From positions 1,054,001 to 1,118,000 of the forward strand of contig OZ220464.1 in assembly GCA_965115825.1 (NCBI GenBank): DNA of 64,000 bases. The letters run 5' to 3'. This document shows, in pieces, positions 41,054 through 48,273 of the stretch. The notes beneath the pieces were generated by a model. It saw nothing but the letters and a program-made list of their open reading frames with translations. It was not told where the DNA came from and made no database searches. Source of the stretch: Bin87 sp965115825 (GTDB lineage: Bacteria; Chloroflexota; Dehalococcoidia; Lucifugimonadales; UBA3495). Every line of letters begins with the position of its first letter. The stretch's first letter is position 1. The translations under genes were made by a program, and so were the position numbers.

Positions 41054-42328
41054 TTATTTGGCATTGGTTACCGTTACCGGCAGGCTCTCCACGGCGCGGA
41101 AAGTGAGCACGCGGTCGTACTGCACATCCGCGACCGGAATCTCCAACTCCATACTGTCAAAGCGGTTGGCGAGATTGCGGAAAATTTCCTGACCCTCCAG
41201 CCGGGCCAAGGTGGCGCCGAGGCAGTGGTGGATTCCGCTGCCAAAGGCGACGTGCTGGTTGGGGTAGCGCTCAATGTCAAAGTCGTCGGCGCGGTCAAAG
41301 ACTTTAGGGTCTCGGTTGGCGCCGGGGATAAACCAGCGCACCCGGTCGTTTTTGTTGATTTGCTGGCCGTTCAGATCTATGTCATCCATGGCGATGCGCT
41401 GGATGGAACGCACGGGGGAGTCGTAGCGCAGGCATTCTTCGGTGGCCCGCACGGTCTTGCCGTCGGGGTCGGACTTGAGGGCAGCCCACTGGTCGGGGTG
41501 CTGGGTGAAGGCCAACGTGCCGTTGCAGATAAGGTTGATGGTGGTTTCGTGCCCCGCCGACAGCAGGAGCATGATGTTGTTCACGGTCATTTCTCGGCTG
41601 AACACGCCCTTGCGCTCACCCTCGCAGACAACGGACATCAGGTCAAGGGAATCGAATTTCTCAGGATTGGCAACACGGTCTGCAACCATAGGGGCGATGA
41701 AGTCCTGCAAGTTCTGCACCGCCCGGCTCAGGGGCTTCATGCGGTCAGGGCCTTCTCTATTGAGGAAGCGGAGGTCTTTAGCCAGTTCCCGCAGCCGGGG
41801 CCGCTCGCTGTCGGGTATGCCGAGCATACGGGCAATGACCAGCAGAGGGAGAGGCGTGGCCAGATCTGCCATAACGTCCATACGGCCCTTTTCCTGCACG
41901 GCGTCCAGGAGCTCGTCAATGGCGGACTGAACCAGCGGGCGCCACATTTCGATGGACTTGGGAGTGAAATAGCCGTGCATTACCCGGCGCATATCGACAT
42001 GGTCGGGGCCGGACATTTCGGGGTTGTAGCGCCGCTGGTCGTGCTGGATGAACCGGGAGACCTGCCACTTTTTGATGAAGTTGTAGAGTTCAAGGTCGTC
42101 TTCGTCTATGGGCGGGTTCGGCGGGCGTACATCGCGGGCGTACACGCTGGAGGAGAACGCCTCGGGGTGCCTGGTGACCCAGACCAAGTGCTCCCAAGAA
42201 GTAATCATCCAGACTTCGAACTCTTCGTTGTAATAGACCGGCTGATACTCGCGCAGCCGGTTATAGAAGTCGTAGGGTTGGTAGATGGCTTCCAGTGAAA
42301 AAGGGTTGTCGTTGAACGTGCTGACCAT
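41054..42328 (-). CDS. Cytochrome P450 (B)
   Basis: A 424-residue P450. Heme loop AFGSGIHHCLGATLARLE, K-helix ECLRYDSP (ExxR) and I-helix SAGHETT are intact. It is soluble, without a membrane anchor. GGAGG lies nine bases before the ATG at 42328. It is closely similar in layout to P450 C upstream (the NP/DPY N-terminus, MHGYFTPKSIEMWRPLVQS, INLICNGTLAF), so the genes arose by tandem duplication. Substrate unknown. Confidence 0.95.
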   Translation of the reverse strand: MVSTFNDNPFSLEAIYQPYDFYNRLREYQPVYYNEEFEVWMITSWEHLVWVTRHPEAFSSSVYARDVRPPNPPIDEDDLELYNFIKKWQVSRFIQHDQRRYNPEMSGPDHVDMRRVMHGYFTPKSIEMWRPLVQSAIDELLDAVQEKGRMDVMADLATPLPLLVIARMLGIPDSERPRLRELAKDLRFLNREGPDRMKPLSRAVQNLQDFIAPMVADRVANPEKFDSLDLMSVVCEGERKGVFSREMTVNNIMLLLSAGHETTINLICNGTLAFTQHPDQWAALKSDPDGKTVRATEECLRYDSPVRSIQRIAMDDIDLNGQQINKNDRVRWFIPGANRDPKVFDRADDFDIERYPNQHVAFGSGIHHCLGATLARLEGQEIFRNLANRFDSMELEIPVADVQYDRVLTFRAVESLPVTVTNAK

Positions 42329-42417
42329 TGGTGAAGACCTCCGGTTGGGTTCTGCGAAACCGGGGCGGCAGGGTAGTCCGCCCCGGTGAAAATCGCCTTG
42401 GGGTGATTGCCGTGGCG

Positions 42418-43704
42418 TTACGACAAGTTGACGGGCAGCCGCTCCAGGGTGCGGAAGGTGATGCTGGAGGTATAGCTGAGGTCGTCGGGGTCGCAGCCCA
42501 TGTTGAGGTTGGGAAAACGCTCGGCGATGGCCTTGAATGCTTCCTGCCCTTCCAGTCGGGCAAGCGTGGCCCCGAGGCAGTGGTGGATGCCGCTGCCGAA
42601 AGCGACGTGCGGGTTAGGGTAACGCTCGATGTCAAAGTCATCGGGCCGGTCAAAGACCTCGGGGTCGCGGTTGGCGGAGGTTACGAACCAGCGCATCCGC
42701 TCATCTTTGTGGATGACTTTGCCGCCGAGTTCCACGTCTTCGCCGGCGATGCGGGTGATGGACTTGACCGGCGCGTCATACCGGAGGCACTCCTCGGTGG
42801 CGCGAATCATCCTGGCGGCAGGGTCGGTCTTGAACAGCTCCCACTGATCGGGGTGGGTCATAAACGCGCGGGTGCCGTTGCAGATGAGGTTGATGGTGGT
42901 TTCGTGGCCGGCCAGGAGCAGGAGGATGGCATTGGCGACTACCTGCTCTTCGTCCATAATCTGCTTGCCCGCGGCATTGGTGGTGCGTGCGGCGTCGGTC
43001 ATCTTGTCGAGCAGGTCGCCGTTGGGGTTCTTCATACGCTCTTTGACCATGGGGCGCAGGTATTCCTGCAACTCGGTAATGCCTTCAGACAAGGGCTGCA
43101 TACGGTCGGCGTTGCCGCGGCCAATGAAGAGGAGCTTTTCCGCCAGGGAGCGGATGAACTGTCGGTCGTAGGTCTCAATGCCCATCATGGCGGCGATGAC
43201 CAGCAGGGGCAGAGGCGTGGCGTAGTCGCGCATAACGTCCATACTGCCGCGCTCTTCGGCCTCGTCGAGAAGCTGCTTGATGGCGGACTGTACGAGAGGG
43301 CGCCAGAGTTCCATGGCCTTGGGAGTAAAGTAGCCGTGGATGACTTTGCGCATATCGGTGTGGTCGGGACCGCCGTGTTCGGCGATGTCCTTATGGGCGC
43401 TGACGGCGCGGCGGTCGGTCTGGATGAACCACTGGCTGAAGAAGTTGCGCACGTCTTCATATAGGCCCATATCCGACTCGTCAATGGAGGGATAAGGAGG
43501 CAGCGGGTCTCGGTAGAACACCTCGGAGGAGAAGGCTTCGGGGCGGCGGGTCACCCACACCAGATCTTTGTACTTGGTGATGACCCAGAGCTTGTAGGGG
43601 TCGTTCCAGTGAACGGGGTCTTCTTCGCGCATCCGGCCGAAGTAGGAATAGGGGTCGTGGATGACTTCAGGCGAGAAGAGGTTTTCGTTGAACGTGGTAA
43701 CCAT
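42418..43704 (-). CDS. Cytochrome P450 (C)
   Basis: A 428-residue P450 with AFGSGIHHCLGATLARLE, ECLRYDAP and LAGHETT. The region around residue 100 has an insert absent in P450 A, shared in part with P450 B. The start at 43704 follows GGGAGGG by five bases; an in-frame codon at 43728 lacks it. It is the first gene of the P450 run, preceded by a good promoter; P450 B starts 89 bases beyond its stop. Confidence 0.95.
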   Translation of the reverse strand: MVTTFNENLFSPEVIHDPYSYFGRMREEDPVHWNDPYKLWVITKYKDLVWVTRRPEAFSSEVFYRDPLPPYPSIDESDMGLYEDVRNFFSQWFIQTDRRAVSAHKDIAEHGGPDHTDMRKVIHGYFTPKAMELWRPLVQSAIKQLLDEAEERGSMDVMRDYATPLPLLVIAAMMGIETYDRQFIRSLAEKLLFIGRGNADRMQPLSEGITELQEYLRPMVKERMKNPNGDLLDKMTDAARTTNAAGKQIMDEEQVVANAILLLLAGHETTINLICNGTRAFMTHPDQWELFKTDPAARMIRATEECLRYDAPVKSITRIAGEDVELGGKVIHKDERMRWFVTSANRDPEVFDRPDDFDIERYPNPHVAFGSGIHHCLGATLARLEGQEAFKAIAERFPNLNMGCDPDDLSYTSSITFRTLERLPVNLS

Positions 43705-43788
43705 AAGTCCCTCCCGTTGACTTTTCACGGCGACTTGTCACGCCGAGCGTTGGCTTGACGCCGGCCGTTTGCTTTGCGACTTTCCCGA

Positions 43789-43817
43789 ATTGTAGCAACG
43801 CAGTTTAATCCGGTCAA
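43789..43817 (-). promoter_or_regulatory. Promoter of the P450 C-B transcript
   Basis: On the minus strand TTGACC (43817-43812), 17 bases, then TACAAT (43794-43789), which is also preceded by TGC (extended -10). Transcription would start near 43782, about 78 bases before the ATG at 43704. Confidence 0.7.
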
Positions 43818-43900
43818 TGGCATGAAAAGGCATACTATGACCTTTGCCGCATTGCCATTCGCAATATGCTACGGAATCCGTAACGAGCGGCCCCGTCCGG

Positions 43901-44485
43901 CTAGGCTATGCCCAGCTCGGCCTGCATATCGGCCACGGCCCGGTTGCGGGTTTTGCGTTGCCACTGGGGGCGGGCGTTGATGGGTTCGTTGATGATTTCA
44001 GGGTCGATTTTCAGGGCGACGAACACCGGGCCCGGCTGAGCGAGAATTTCCTCAATCTGGCTGGCGAAGTCCTCCAGGTTGTCGATGGCGTAGGTAGCCG
44101 GATAGCCGCAGCCTTGAGCGACGACGTCGTAGGCCATCTGCTGCGCGTTGGGCACGGGCTGGCCGCCGGTGGTGGCGTACACGCCGTTGTCCAGCATGAA
44201 ATGGTAGAGGTTGGCCGGCGCTTTTTCGGCAATGGTGGGCAGCGCGCCCATTCCCATCAGCACGTCGCCCTCGGAATCGAACAGCACGACCCGCTGGTCG
44301 GGCAGGGCCAGGGCCAGGCCGAGGGCAAAGGAGGCATGGCCGCCCATTGCCGGATCGCCCAGGGGCAGGTCGCGGTCGGGTTGCTCGCTGAGCTGAACCC
44401 AGAAGCGGCCGCCGCGGCCGGGAATCACCACCGCGTCGCCGCGATGCTTGTTGAAAATTGCCAGCATTTCCGCTGTCTTCATCAT
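43901..44485 (-). CDS. ThDP-dependent decarboxylase, beta subunit (sulfopyruvate/phosphonopyruvate decarboxylase type)
   Basis: A 194-residue C-terminal-type ThDP subunit. DSEGDVLMGMGALPTIAE with a later LDN is the Mg/ThDP motif, and GHASFALGLALALPDQRV precedes it. It resembles ComE or the C-terminal half of phosphonopyruvate decarboxylase. It follows the alpha subunit gene by 56 bases. GGAAG precedes the ATGATG start. The pair would decarboxylate a 2-oxoacid; which one is not determined. Confidence 0.85.
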   Translation of the reverse strand: MMKTAEMLAIFNKHRGDAVVIPGRGGRFWVQLSEQPDRDLPLGDPAMGGHASFALGLALALPDQRVVLFDSEGDVLMGMGALPTIAEKAPANLYHFMLDNGVYATTGGQPVPNAQQMAYDVVAQGCGYPATYAIDNLEDFASQIEEILAQPGPVFVALKIDPEIINEPINARPQWQRKTRNRAVADMQAELGIA

Positions 44486-44541
44486 ATTGGCGCTTCCTTA
44501 TGAACCGGGTGAACCGGATGGGGTGGGAATTGTTATGTTCG

Positions 44542-45051
44542 CTAACGGCTTACGTTGAAGCCGTGGTATTCGTCGCCGACCAGGACGGCCACCGGGCGCT
44601 TCTCCCGCTCCGCCTCAGCGAAGGCTATGGAGATGCGCTCGGCGTCTTCATCCGACTCCACCAGGTAGTAGTTGACGTTGAAGGCGTGGAGGAACCGCTC
44701 GGTGTAGAAGGCTGCGGTGTCGTTGATGACGCCGTGGCGGGTCCAGCCCCGGTAGCCCACCATCATTACTACGGGGACGTTCATCCCGATGGCCCAGCCG
44801 CGCAGGGAGTCGCCCGACTCCATCATCCCGGTATTCTGAATGAGTATCACGGGTTTTTTGCCGCCGGCGGCCAGGCCGGCCGCGGTGGAGAAAGCATGGC
44901 CCTCGCGGCTGACGGGTACCAAGTCCAGGCTGGGCTCTTCGCTCATCAGCACGTATAAGAAGTTGGTCTCGCTGTCGGGCAGCCAGACTACATGGGTCGC
45001 GCCGTTCTTCTTCAGTTCAGCCAGCACGGTCGCCGGACTCAATTCGGCCAT
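44542..45051 (-). CDS. ThDP-dependent decarboxylase, alpha subunit (ComD-like)
   Basis: A 169-residue N-terminal-type ThDP subunit. VSREGHAFSTAAGLAAGGKKP has the Glu that activates the cofactor, and QNTGMMESGDSLRGW matches ComD / phosphonopyruvate decarboxylase Pyr domains. The start at 45051 follows AGGAGG by eight bases. Together with the beta gene it forms a split enzyme, as in sulfopyruvate decarboxylase. It lies upstream of the P450 genes on the same strand, though the P450s have their own promoter. Confidence 0.85.
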   Translation of the reverse strand: MAELSPATVLAELKKNGATHVVWLPDSETNFLYVLMSEEPSLDLVPVSREGHAFSTAAGLAAGGKKPVILIQNTGMMESGDSLRGWAIGMNVPVVMMVGYRGWTRHGVINDTAAFYTERFLHAFNVNYYLVESDEDAERISIAFAEAEREKRPVAVLVGDEYHGFNVSR

Positions 45052-45158
45052 GGGGTTGTCCTCCTGGGGCAATGCGATTCATCGGCATGCATACGGATAC
45101 GGAGATACGGATGCAAATGGATGATAAACAGGATGGCGCAAACTGGCAACCGGCCCTG

Positions 45159-45167
45159 TGCTATACT
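45159..45167 (+). promoter_or_regulatory. Extended -10 promoter of the FIST gene
   Basis: TGCTATACT, an extended -10 with five of six consensus bases, lies about 60 bases before the FIST start. The -35 region is poor. Confidence 0.45.
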
Positions 45168-45225
45168 GCCCCGTGCATTTACGGTTTGTTTTTGCCGGCT
45201 GGCCGGCCCGTGAGATGAGGTGCTA

Positions 45226-46419
45226 ATGATGCAGTGGGCTTCCGCAATATCCCAACAGAACACGCTGCGCGGCGCGCTTTCGGAGTGCGCCGCCTCCGTG
45301 CGCGCCGTTCTGGGCGACTTGGAGGCTGACCTGGCGGTGGTTTTCGCATCCTCCGAGTATGCTGCCGACTACCCCGGCCTGCCCGAGCTGGCGGCCGAAT
45401 TGCTGGGGCCGCAGGCGATGACGCTGGGTTGCTCCGGCGGCGGCATTATCGGCGGCGGCAGCGAAGTGGAGCAGGAGCCGGCGGTGTCGCTCACCGTCGC
45501 CAGCCTGCCCGGCGTGAACGTCCACCCCATCCGGCTGGAAGCCGACAGCCTGCCCAGCCTGGACGCCGGCCCCGATGACTGGCACGACGCCCTCGGGGTC
45601 AACCCGGGCGACGCGCCGCAGTTTGTGCTGCTGGCCGACCCCATGACGTTTCCCGCTCAGAACCTGCTGCTGGGCATGGACTACGCCTATCCCGCCGCCG
45701 CCAAGATTGGCGGCTTGGCCAGCGCAGCCCAGGGCGCGCGGCAGAACGGCCTGTTCCTGGGGCGGTACTATCACGATTCCGGCGCGGTGGGCGTGGCCCT
45801 GTCGGGCAACATCATCGTGGAGACGGTGGTGGCCCAGGGCTGCCGTCCCGTCGGCCAGCCCATGCGCATCACCCGCAGCGACCGCAACCTCCTGCTGGAG
45901 CTGGACGGCGCACAGCCCATCGACGTCCTGCGCAGCATCTTCCAGCAGTCAGGCCAGCGCGACCGCGACCTGATGCAGCACTCCCTGTTCCTCGGCGTGG
46001 TGATGGACGCCCTCATCGACCGCCCCGAACAGGGCGACTTTCTCATCCGCAACGTGATGGGCATGGACCAACGCAGCGGCGCCCTGGCCATCGGCGAGAC
46101 GCTGAAAGAGGGCCAGCTGGTGCAGTTCCACCTCCGCGACGCCGACACCTCCGCCGAAGACCTGTCCGCCGTGCTGGAACGCTACGCCATCGACAACCGC
46201 GAGAATCCGGCCCACGGCGCCCTGCTCTTTTCCTGCCTGGGCCGGGGCAAGTACCTCTACGGGCGCTCCAACCACGACACCGAGGTGTTCCACGCGAAAG
46301 TGGGCGCGGCGGTTCCCCTGGGCGGGTTCTTCTGCAACGGCGAGATTGGGCCAGTCAGCGGCACGACGTTTCTCCACGGCTACACCAGCAGCTTCGGCAT
46401 ATTCAGGCCACGCAGGTAA
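45226..46419 (+). CDS. FIST-domain sensory protein
   Basis: A protein of about 397 residues with the FIST N and C domains. The N-terminal part holds LGCSGGGIIGGGSEVEQEPA and the family's AAKIGGLASAA; the C-terminal part ends with GGFFCNGEIGPVSGTTFLHG. FIST domains are predicted to sense small ligands such as amino acids and usually feed signalling proteins. No kinase or cyclase is fused or adjacent. GAGG lies just upstream of two consecutive ATGs (45226 and 45229). It is divergent from the ThDP alpha subunit. Confidence 0.88.
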   Translation: MMQWASAISQQNTLRGALSECAASVRAVLGDLEADLAVVFASSEYAADYPGLPELAAELLGPQAMTLGCSGGGIIGGGSEVEQEPAVSLTVASLPGVNVHPIRLEADSLPSLDAGPDDWHDALGVNPGDAPQFVLLADPMTFPAQNLLLGMDYAYPAAAKIGGLASAAQGARQNGLFLGRYYHDSGAVGVALSGNIIVETVVAQGCRPVGQPMRITRSDRNLLLELDGAQPIDVLRSIFQQSGQRDRDLMQHSLFLGVVMDALIDRPEQGDFLIRNVMGMDQRSGALAIGETLKEGQLVQFHLRDADTSAEDLSAVLERYAIDNRENPAHGALLFSCLGRGKYLYGRSNHDTEVFHAKVGAAVPLGGFFCNGEIGPVSGTTFLHGYTSSFGIFRPRR

Positions 46420-46755
46420 GCCGGCCCGGGGCGTCGCCCTGCGCCAGCCACCGCCCCGATTCAGCGCCGAAACAGGCTGCGCACCGCCGCCAGAACTTCT
46501 GCCGTCTTGCCTTCGGTGAGATGGGCCTCAACTTCATCATCAACTACGACATCAAATACCGCCTGGGCCGCTCCTAACCCCGACCTACCTTACCCAAACC
46601 CACCCCCGCCAACGCAACCCGTGGCCGCGCGCCCGCAATCCTGCCAATCCCAAAATCCAGATTCTGACAACACCCCCACTCCAAGCACAGACGGCCGGAA
46701 TGAAACCGTATTCTGCTGGGCTGGCAGACGACGCCAAGCAGGCCTGTATCATAGC
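46420..46755. other. Gene-free stretch with a possible coding remnant
   Basis: A 336-base stretch between the FIST and TcmP genes. A plus-strand frame open through 46449-46578 ends with TAA and has the strong C-ending third positions of real genes here (its end reads MGLNFIINYDIKYRLGRS). It lacks a start and ribosome binding site, so it may be the tail of a lost gene. After 46580 the sequence turns C/A-rich and shows nothing recognisable. Confidence 0.35.
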
Positions 46756-47880
46756 CTAAATGTCAGGAAACGTGGCTAGGACTTTGTCACCGAAAGTCCC
46801 CTTTCGGTGCTTGGGAACTATAATTTTCCCCTCATCTTCTAATTTCATAAGAGCCCGTTTGTAGTTGCTCTTGACGAAGGGCCGGCCCACGTTATGGTCA
46901 TGGTAGATATCTTCCATGCTGATCGTCTTGCCGGCGTACTTCTCCATGAGCATATCCGCCAAATCATCAATGGGACGCGGCGCGAATTCCGCTAGCAAAG
47001 GAAACATCCGAGGGCGATACTTTGCGGCGCGGTTATACTCAAAAGATGGCACTCCCTGCTCAGCCTCCGACGATTCTTTGGCCATGATGTCCTTCATGAT
47101 CTCATAGCCTTTTAAATTCTTGGTGACCAAAAAGAGGTGATGGCTTGTCCTCGTTCCGCGGTCGTCCTTGAACCGGAAGGGCAGTACATAACGCCCGCTA
47201 TCATAAAGAACTTCATACAGGCTCTCAACGATCATCAACTCCCGGTCCTCAGAAGACAACCCTGCTAACTTGCGGCGCAAATTATCTGCCCTCTCTGCGC
47301 CGAACAGTGCTTCCATGCGCTCTTTCACCGCAGGGTTATTCAAGCCCATGTTGACCCGGTTGTAGTTGAAGAACAGGATGCAGTCGCATCCCCAATCTTT
47401 GGTAGCAGAAATTACAAGGTCCAATGACAGCCCCTTGTAACCCCAGGGGTCCAGAAAAACTAGCGACGGGATTAGATTGCTTTTCTCAAGCCATTCAACG
47501 ACTTCATGCCCGACCTCAAATGTACGCACCTCAGGAGGATGCTTGAGCGTATCGATGTCCGGAATCTGCCCAATGGCATTGCGCAACGATTCGACCGCAG
47601 CCTCGTCCCGGTCATTGAATAACGTCACGAGCCTATTGCGCATCTTGTCATCGGCAATTGCCGATGACAAGATGCGGAGAGGGGTTGACGGAGTCCCATC
47701 ATCGTACTTTCCCGGCCCTGCGAAAAGGTCCATGTATGCAATTCTGTTATCATTGCTAGCCTGCCGATCCTGGACAGACATCATGACAGTAGCCCAAGTG
47801 GCGAAGTACTTTGCAACTATGGCGGACTTCACCCTAGACTGACCGCTCGCTTCGCTGAAGAAATGCTCTGTTGACATCAT
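46756..47880 (-). CDS. Three-Cys-motif partner protein (TcmP family)
   Basis: A 374-residue protein with a methyltransferase-like N-terminal half: YMDLFAGPGKY at 50-59 and FLDPWGYKGLSLDLV. The C-terminal part ends in a winged-helix-like region (SNYKRALMKLEDEGKI). TcmP proteins usually sit beside a three-Cys-motif (phage Gp37/Gp68-like) protein, absent here. Codon use is more AT-rich than in surrounding genes. A perfect 38-bp palindrome lies inside the gene at 47639-47676. It is the last gene of the minus-strand restriction cluster; role unknown. Confidence 0.85.
   Translation of the reverse strand: MMSTEHFFSEASGQSRVKSAIVAKYFATWATVMMSVQDRQASNDNRIAYMDLFAGPGKYDDGTPSTPLRILSSAIADDKMRNRLVTLFNDRDEAAVESLRNAIGQIPDIDTLKHPPEVRTFEVGHEVVEWLEKSNLIPSLVFLDPWGYKGLSLDLVISATKDWGCDCILFFNYNRVNMGLNNPAVKERMEALFGAERADNLRRKLAGLSSEDRELMIVESLYEVLYDSGRYVLPFRFKDDRGTRTSHHLFLVTKNLKGYEIMKDIMAKESSEAEQGVPSFEYNRAAKYRPRMFPLLAEFAPRPIDDLADMLMEKYAGKTISMEDIYHDHNVGRPFVKSNYKRALMKLEDEGKIIVPKHRKGTFGDKVLATFPDI
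47639..47676. repeat. Perfect 38-bp palindrome within the TcmP gene
   Basis: CGCATCTTGTCATCGGCAA is followed directly by its exact reverse complement, with no spacer. On either strand one frame reads SSAIADDKM. It encodes residues ~69-80 of the TcmP protein and does not break the frame. Confidence 0.95.
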
Positions 47881-47958
47881 GTCGATACCTCAGTTTTGTG
47901 GATATGCTGACTCGGTGTAAGGGAAGCGCACAAGGACGATATCGCCCACCATCGGCCG

Positions 47959-48201
47959 CTACTTGGTATCCCGAATGTCCGGCAGCGATGCCAGTTGAGC
48001 TTGATATTCCGGGTCATCGTCGGGCCCGTCGGGTTCGCCGAACCACTGGGAAAGCGCCAGAGCTTCCCATTCCTGCCGCTCCCGCTGGCAAGCAATGGCT
48101 TGGCGCGTCTCGCCCGATACTTGCCCCACAGCGTGGCTGCTGGTGGCGTGAGGAGTAAGCTGCGGCGCGTCGAGTGGATTGCTATTGGAGAGGTCAATCA
48201 T
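47959..48201 (-). CDS. Small hypothetical protein in the restriction cluster
   Basis: An 80-residue polar, acidic protein without membrane segment or cysteines beyond one (QAIACQRERQEWEALALSQW in the centre). I do not recognise it. GGAG lies ten bases before the ATG. It sits between the large restriction-methylase gene (72 bases upstream) and TcmP (78 bases downstream) in the same direction, so it may be part of the same system. Confidence 0.5.
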   Translation of the reverse strand: MIDLSNSNPLDAPQLTPHATSSHAVGQVSGETRQAIACQRERQEWEALALSQWFGEPDGPDDDPEYQAQLASLPDIRDTK

Positions 48202-48273
48202 CGGTGGTACACTCCGTAAATCAATCTGTTGACGGTAAGTTACCGGAAATCGGCGGTTGCGTCAAACCCATAA

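Noticed and set aside
39670..45051. A natural-product biosynthetic gene cluster around the P450s
   Set aside because: No polyketide, peptide, terpene or tailoring genes other than the P450s and ferredoxin are present in the window.
46420..46755. tRNA or small RNA gene in the gene-free stretch
   Set aside because: No cloverleaf, promoter-terminator pair or stable hairpin was found there.
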